From positions 1-10,271 of the forward strand of contig WFQV01000430.1 of the NCBI GenBank assembly GCA_015486905.1: a DNA stretch of 10,271 nucleotides. Reading direction: 5' to 3'. Shown here one piece after another: positions 6,740-10,271 of this stretch. Below the pieces are notes generated by a model, which saw only the letters and a program-made list of their open reading frames with translations, was not told the origin of the DNA and ran no database searches. Position 1 is the first letter of the stretch, and each line of letters opens with the position of its first letter. The position numbers were made by a program, and so were the translations under genes. The DNA is from Melioribacteraceae bacterium (GTDB lineage: Bacteria; Bacteroidota; Ignavibacteria; Ignavibacteriales; Melioribacteraceae).

Positions 6740-7020
6740 AGTTAAAAAAGACATTATTGGTTAACTTGGCTAAGGTGGGAGACGAATCTCTGCCACGGCG
6801 GGGCTTCACTGCTTCTGCTGTCTGTCGCAGTCCGCAATAACAAGTCGGCGCAATCTGTAATTAATTCTGCAGTTAAAAAATTGCTTTTGGCTTCAGTCAA
6901 CTTTTCTGTATGTTCCAGTTAACTCTGCCAGCTGCCTCTTTAATTCGGAAGAGGGATTGCTGGATGATTGGATGATTGGATATTGAGCCGTCATTGCGAT
7001 TCCATAGTATACTTGGGAAT
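6740..7020. other. Intergenic region with decayed repeats
   Basis: No gene is visible. A GC-richer stretch at about 6775-6850 (AATCTCTGCCACGGCGGGGC, then CGCAGTCCGCAATAAC) looks like a worn dispersed repeat. At 6961-6984 an 8-base unit, TGGATGAT, occurs two to three times in tandem. Its complement-type sequence (ATCC-rich, 7028-7056) follows, so the two could pair as a long imperfect hairpin. Confidence 0.5.
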
Positions 7021-7168
7021 GCGGACAATCCATCCATCCAACCATCCATTCATCCAGTCATGTATCCTTATCGCGGCAAAGTCGGCAACCAATTTCCCAA
7101 TTTCAATTATTACAAAAAGTTTAAAATATTTTGACAAAAAAAAACGTAGATTTGATTGAGGATACTAT
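7021..7168 (+). repeat. Long direct repeat, copy A (downstream of ppiD)
   Basis: It begins GCGGACAATCCA with an ATCC-rich tract, followed by a strongly conserved core (7072-7168) that starts CGCGGCAAAG and ends GATACTAT. The core matches copy B (9948-10043) at about nine of ten positions by eye, with small indels. Together the copies bracket ppiD in the same orientation. Confidence 0.8.
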
Positions 7169-7170
7169 AA

Positions 7171-7214
7171 AGAAAGGCAACCGAGAATGGAAAAAGCTCA
7201 AACTTGGTTGCCTT
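7171..7214 (-). terminator. Terminator-like hairpin after ppiD
   Basis: On the minus strand AAGGCAACC (7206-7214) pairs perfectly with GGTTGCCTT (7174-7182) across a loop of about 23 bases, followed by TTTCTTT. It lies about 40 bp after the ppiD stop. The long loop makes it weaker than a textbook terminator, but position and T-rich tail support the call. Confidence 0.55.
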
Positions 7215-7252
7215 GAAAACAGCACGCAATAGAAGTGCGGTGTCTTTGTTTT

Positions 7253-9343
7253 TTAACGATAAAATTTGTATCTGTTGTCAACTATATCGGAGTTCTCTTT
7301 AACTTTCTCCAGCCATTGGGAGTACATCCTTGCTCTTTTTGCTTGAAGTAATTCGTCCCTAATTGTATTAAACTGAATCGAATAACTGGTCGAATCGAAC
7401 TTAGTACGGTCGGTTACTCTAAAGAGATATCCTCCCCGATTTCCCTTAATGGCATCAGAAAGTGTATTAAGTTTTGCGGTCAATGCATATTCGGTAAGTT
7501 TGGGTTCCATCCCGATTCCCGGAATAGCTTTGCCGTGTGTAAAGTTTTGTGCTTTGCTGATAATTGCTTGGGGGTAAACCTTTTTTGCAATCATCAAATC
7601 GCTATTGTTACCAATTTTAGCTCTTATTTGTTTTGCAATTTCGTAAGCCCCTTCTCTTTTCTTCTCACGTTTCACCCAATACTCAATACTTTTTTTAACC
7701 TTTTCAAACGGTTTGAAGCCTGCTTTAATTTCATTTGAAACAATTGCAACCACATAGCCTGCAGGTACTTTGAACACATCGCTAACGTCCCCGACGCTGT
7801 TGTCGAAAGCAAAATGGATAAGAGCTTTGTTTGCTCCGAGTCCCGGGATAGTGGAGGAGTTGATTTTAAACGGCGGTGTTTCCGAAATTTTGTAATGAAC
7901 CAAGTTTGCTTCTTTTACAAAATCGTTCTTTTTGGCAAGATAAGAAAAATCGCCGGCATCGTTATAAATCTTATCCGTCGTTGTGCCCGAGGGTTCGATT
8001 TTATTAACTATTTTTTCAACTACAAATTTGTATTTGGTTTTACCCGTTACTTTAATAATATGGTAGCCGTATCTCGTTTTAACGGGTCTAAGAATTTTCC
8101 CCACTCTGCCGCTGAAGGCTGCTTTTTCGAAAGGCTTGACCATTTGACCCTTACCAAACCAGCCGAGGTCGCCACCGCGTACGGCGCTTCCCTTATCGGC
8201 AGATTTCTCTTTTGCAAGTTTTGCAAAATCGGCACCTTTCAACAATTGCTTGTAAATATTCTCGGCTTCTTTCTTAGCCGCCGCATCGCCTTTATTACTG
8301 CTTATTAAAATGTGGGAAGCCCTTACAAATTCATCTTTCCCGCGGAATTTATTGTCCACTTTATATAACACGTAACCTTGGAAAGTAAGTTTGGGACCGA
8401 TTAAATCCCCCGCTTTGGCTTTAAGAATGTCGCCGGCAATTGGTTCGGGAATTTGATTTATTGTTACCGTGTCCACTTTGAAAGGTTCATCGGAATAAAT
8501 ATTCACATATGTTTTAAAAGCGCTCGTGTCGCTTTTAGCCTTTTGTGCTATGGCGAGCAAATTTTTGAATATTGCCAAGGAGTCTTCTTTAGAAGCCTGA
8601 TTACGAAACAGTACGTATTTTAATTGTCTTTGTGCTTCCACTTTGTAATTGTCCAAATGATCTTCGTAATATTTCTTCAAGTCGGAATCTGTAATTTTTA
8701 TTGTTGAGTCGGGTATTGTTACCATATTAACAAATACATAGTCACCGTACATTTTAATGTTGTCGTCAATAAATTTTTGCTTTACTTCCTCTTCGCCAAC
8801 AACAACGGAAGCATTAACAATGTCTTCTAACTTTTGCTGATATTTCTGCTGCCTAACCATATCCTCGGTTTGAATTACCGCCTGTCTGTTCTTGGGGTTT
8901 TCAATCGCTTGCAGATATTTCTGTCTGTCGAAATGTCCCAAAGAATCGACGAAGTATTTTTTAATCATTGCCGGTGGATTTGGACCCAACAAAGCATCTC
9001 TTATCTCTTCATCGTTAACAGTAATTCCGTACTCTTTGATTTTCTGTTGTATTAATTTTTGCATCACGAGCGCATTCCAGACCTGGTCTCTAAAAGCGTC
9101 CATTTGACTCTCATCGATGTCTTTCCCTGTTCGTTTGACCTGGTTGCTTCTGGCGGTCTCAACAATTTTTGAAAATTCTCTGTAGGAAATCTGTTCATCG
9201 TTAATGTAACCGACATTCTGCGAAGGACTCTTAATAATACGTGCTATATTCGAATCCGAAAAAACCATAAAAAGTACAAATATACCACCTACGCTGATAA
9301 TAAACCAAGGCGCAAGGTTTCTCATTCGGGCCATCGTACCCAT
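7253..9343 (-). CDS. ppiD: PpiD/SurA-type membrane-anchored peptidyl-prolyl isomerase
   Basis: The protein has 696 residues, somewhat longer than E. coli PpiD (623). Residues 11-29 are a single N-terminal membrane anchor, so the body faces the periplasm. Residues about 43-190 are a SurA/PpiD-like chaperone region (VGYINDEQISYREF...). Residues about 338-436 form a parvulin (PPIC) domain with ASHILI (His344), GGDLGWFGKGQM (392-401), PFEKAAF and YGYHIIKV (His428). Parvulin-like half-domains seem to surround it, for example GDLIGP...GYVLYKV (312-329) and GDVSDVF...GYVVAIV (518-535). Such proteins help newly exported outer-membrane and secreted proteins fold. ATG (9341-9343) is chosen because GGAGGAAAA lies just upstream (9350-9358). 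The gene stands alone, with a terminator-like hairpin after it. The isomerase motifs look intact. Symbol by family; SurA/PrsA relatives are the alternatives. Confidence 0.93.
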   Translation of the reverse strand: MGTMARMRNLAPWFIISVGGIFVLFMVFSDSNIARIIKSPSQNVGYINDEQISYREFSKIVETARSNQVKRTGKDIDESQMDAFRDQVWNALVMQKLIQQKIKEYGITVNDEEIRDALLGPNPPAMIKKYFVDSLGHFDRQKYLQAIENPKNRQAVIQTEDMVRQQKYQQKLEDIVNASVVVGEEEVKQKFIDDNIKMYGDYVFVNMVTIPDSTIKITDSDLKKYYEDHLDNYKVEAQRQLKYVLFRNQASKEDSLAIFKNLLAIAQKAKSDTSAFKTYVNIYSDEPFKVDTVTINQIPEPIAGDILKAKAGDLIGPKLTFQGYVLYKVDNKFRGKDEFVRASHILISSNKGDAAAKKEAENIYKQLLKGADFAKLAKEKSADKGSAVRGGDLGWFGKGQMVKPFEKAAFSGRVGKILRPVKTRYGYHIIKVTGKTKYKFVVEKIVNKIEPSGTTTDKIYNDAGDFSYLAKKNDFVKEANLVHYKISETPPFKINSSTIPGLGANKALIHFAFDNSVGDVSDVFKVPAGYVVAIVSNEIKAGFKPFEKVKKSIEYWVKREKKREGAYEIAKQIRAKIGNNSDLMIAKKVYPQAIISKAQNFTHGKAIPGIGMEPKLTEYALTAKLNTLSDAIKGNRGGYLFRVTDRTKFDSTSYSIQFNTIRDELLQAKRARMYSQWLEKVKENSDIVDNRYKFYR

Positions 9344-9596
9344 AATCTACTTTTCCTCCAAATTACATTCTTTAATAAAATACAAACAACAAATTTAGAG
9401 ACTGATTTCAATAAAATCAAAAAAATGAAGCAGTTAACAAAAATAAAATTGCATCGTCGCATTTCTTACGGTACAGGTTTAAAATTGGTGGCAAAAAAAA
9501 TTAGCTTGCCTTTTCCTTTTGAGCGTTTTGTTACTATTTTTTGCTTTACTTATTTTTCCCAACCCATCCTTCCCCTCTTTTCCCGACCTGCCTGCC

Positions 9597-9614
9597 GCCT
9601 GCCTGCAGGCAGGC
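9597..9614. repeat. 18-bp perfect palindrome GCCTGCCTGCAGGCAGGC
   Basis: The palindrome is perfect across all 18 bases. It is the centre of a larger imperfect inverted structure: ACCTGCCTG (9587-9595) on the left and GTCAGGCAG on the right (about 9626-9635). It shares the CCTGC/GCAGG core with 129-150. Palindromes of this kind are common REP-like elements in many bacteria (general knowledge). It lies about 250 bp upstream of ppiD. Confidence 0.75.
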
Positions 9615-9873
9615 AGGGTAAGCGAGTCAGGCAGAAGGGAGAGCTGATTCTTGGTGTGTTTTGAGAACCCCAGCCGCAGAATGCGGGGAAATGGTGAATA
9701 GGTTTGAAAAATGCCGACCACAAAGGGATCGAATGTTTGTAGAAAAAATTTTGAAGACAAAAACAATGCCGAAGGTATCGAAGTGAAACAATCTATCGAA
9801 ATGTTTGGCGAAGTTAAAAGTTCTAATATTTCAACACCCCGACTCGGTTACGCCCCACATTTTGCGGGGGAAG

Positions 9874-10043
9874 GCGGACAATCCAATCATCCATGCATCC
9901 ACTCATCCATTTATGCAAGGTTCTCGATTTGACAATAATAAGCTTAGCGCGGCAAAGCCGACAACCAATTTCCAAATTTCAATTATTACGAAAAGTTTAA
10001 AATATTTTGACAAAAAAAACTAAATTTTGATTGATGATACTAT
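9874..10043 (+). repeat. Long direct repeat, copy B (upstream of ppiD)
   Basis: The start GCGGACAATCCA and the ATCC-rich tract match the start of copy A. The conserved core (9948-10043) begins CGCGGCAAAG and ends GATACTAT. The tract before the core is longer and diverged. More ATGCATC-type sequence follows at 10044-10062. The core carries no gene. Confidence 0.8.
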
Positions 10044-10137
10044 TCATGCAATCATGCATCTATCCAACTTGTCTCGACGAATCACGACTTGTCGGGAGAA
10101 GTCGGATTTCTTCTTTCTTATTTTTTTTATTTTTCGC

Positions 10138-10156
10138 CACGGATTTTAAATCTGTA
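10138..10156. repeat. Degraded palindrome CACGGATTT-T-AAATCTGTA
   Basis: Arms CACGGATTT and AAATCTGTA pair at 7 of 9 positions. The composition and form echo the CACGGGTT-TT-AACCCGTG palindrome at 336-353, suggesting one dispersed family. No gene neighbours are visible, so no role is assigned. Confidence 0.4.
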
Positions 10157-10271
10157 CCGAACTTCTTACGCCTTGCTTCTTTTATAAAGCAATTGACTAT
10201 TTACAAGTACTCGAATGACGAACTACGACTGTTTTTATCTGTTTACCGTTCTCTATCTTTTGATGTTGTAC

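Larger units (their letters stand above)
9344..10271. other. Gene-free, repeat-rich intergenic region
   Basis: No credible gene is found on either strand. Open frames here (for example 9425-9664 and 9711-9932 plus) run through repeats and have no family resemblance. Contents are the palindrome at 9597-9614, hairpins CCGCA-GAA-TGCGG (9672-9684) and CCCCACATTTTGCGGGG (about 9853-9869), copy B of the long direct repeat, and a palindrome at 10138-10156. A TTGCTT...AAGCAA hairpin lies at 10174-10193. A 24-codon open frame enters from the right edge (10197-10271, minus) and could be the end of an unseen gene, with little support. Confidence 0.55.

Noticed and set aside
7021..7168. CRISPR array from the repeated ATCC units
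   Set aside because: Units are 4-8 bp and irregular, with no regular spacers or cas genes.
7124..7168. Promoter from TTGACA and TACTAT in repeat copy A
   Set aside because: The boxes are 26 bp apart, too far for a sigma-70 promoter, and the gene beyond is on the other strand.
7814..8308. 164-codon plus-strand frame
   Set aside because: It lies wholly opposite the parvulin domain of ppiD, which is well supported.
9425..9664. 79-codon plus-strand frame ending in a Pro/Arg/Gly-rich stretch
   Set aside because: The distinctive end is the translation of the CCTGC/GCAGG palindrome. No SD or family is seen.
9711..9932. 73-codon plus-strand frame
   Set aside because: It runs into the ATCC-rich tract and repeat copy B, with no SD or recognised motif.
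10197..10271. Open frame entering from the right edge on the minus strand
   Set aside because: Only 24 codons are visible and none match a family. It could be a gene end but cannot be supported.

Overview
The window looks like chromosomal DNA from a low-GC member of the Bacteroidota/Ignavibacteriota/Chlorobiota side of the FCB group, most likely Ignavibacteria-like. The main evidence is the C-terminal type IX secretion (T9SS) sorting module. It has a QNYPNPFN motif followed by an IKYSIP / VTLxVYDxLGREVATLVN / SGxYFYxL / KKMxLIK tail, and it occurs three times, once in an intact gene and twice as relics. Short palindromic and REP-like repeats between genes also fit this group. The genus cannot be fixed from sequence alone. 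Every intact gene recognised is on the minus strand.

Layout: 1-538 has no gene and holds several palindromic repeats. 539-881 is a broken T9SS tail. 955-1559 is a two-gene VapBC-type toxin-antitoxin operon with a good promoter. 1703-1891 (minus) and 1890-2180 (plus) are two halves of a second decayed T9SS tail that meet head-on, as if part of it had been inverted. 3281-6043 encodes a 920-residue secreted protein with an N-terminal beta-rich region, two fibronectin-III-like domains, a lamin-tail-like domain and a T9SS tail. It is followed after 4 bp by a membrane-anchored SGNH/GDSL hydrolase (2299-3276, TTG start), so the two form an operon. 6044-6554 has no convincing gene. 6594-6682 is tRNA-Ser(GCT), with a promoter and a terminator. 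7253-9343 encodes a PpiD-type membrane-anchored periplasmic foldase with an SD sequence and a terminator-like hairpin. 9344-10271 has no gene and is rich in repeats.

Functionally, the secreted protein and the hydrolase probably act at or outside the cell envelope. PpiD is a general chaperone of the periplasm. The VapBC pair is a self-contained stability or stress module lying between two degraded T9SS tails.

The most notable signal is a GTCATTTCGA...GGAATGAC palindromic repeat at the same place in the T9SS tails, between IKYSIP and VTLxVYD. In the intact gene it is read in frame and adds about 23 residues. Other signals are the inverted split tail, a repeat of about 97 bp on both sides of ppiD, and a tandem 24-bp repeat downstream of the tRNA. 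No phage, CRISPR or clear new defence system is visible.
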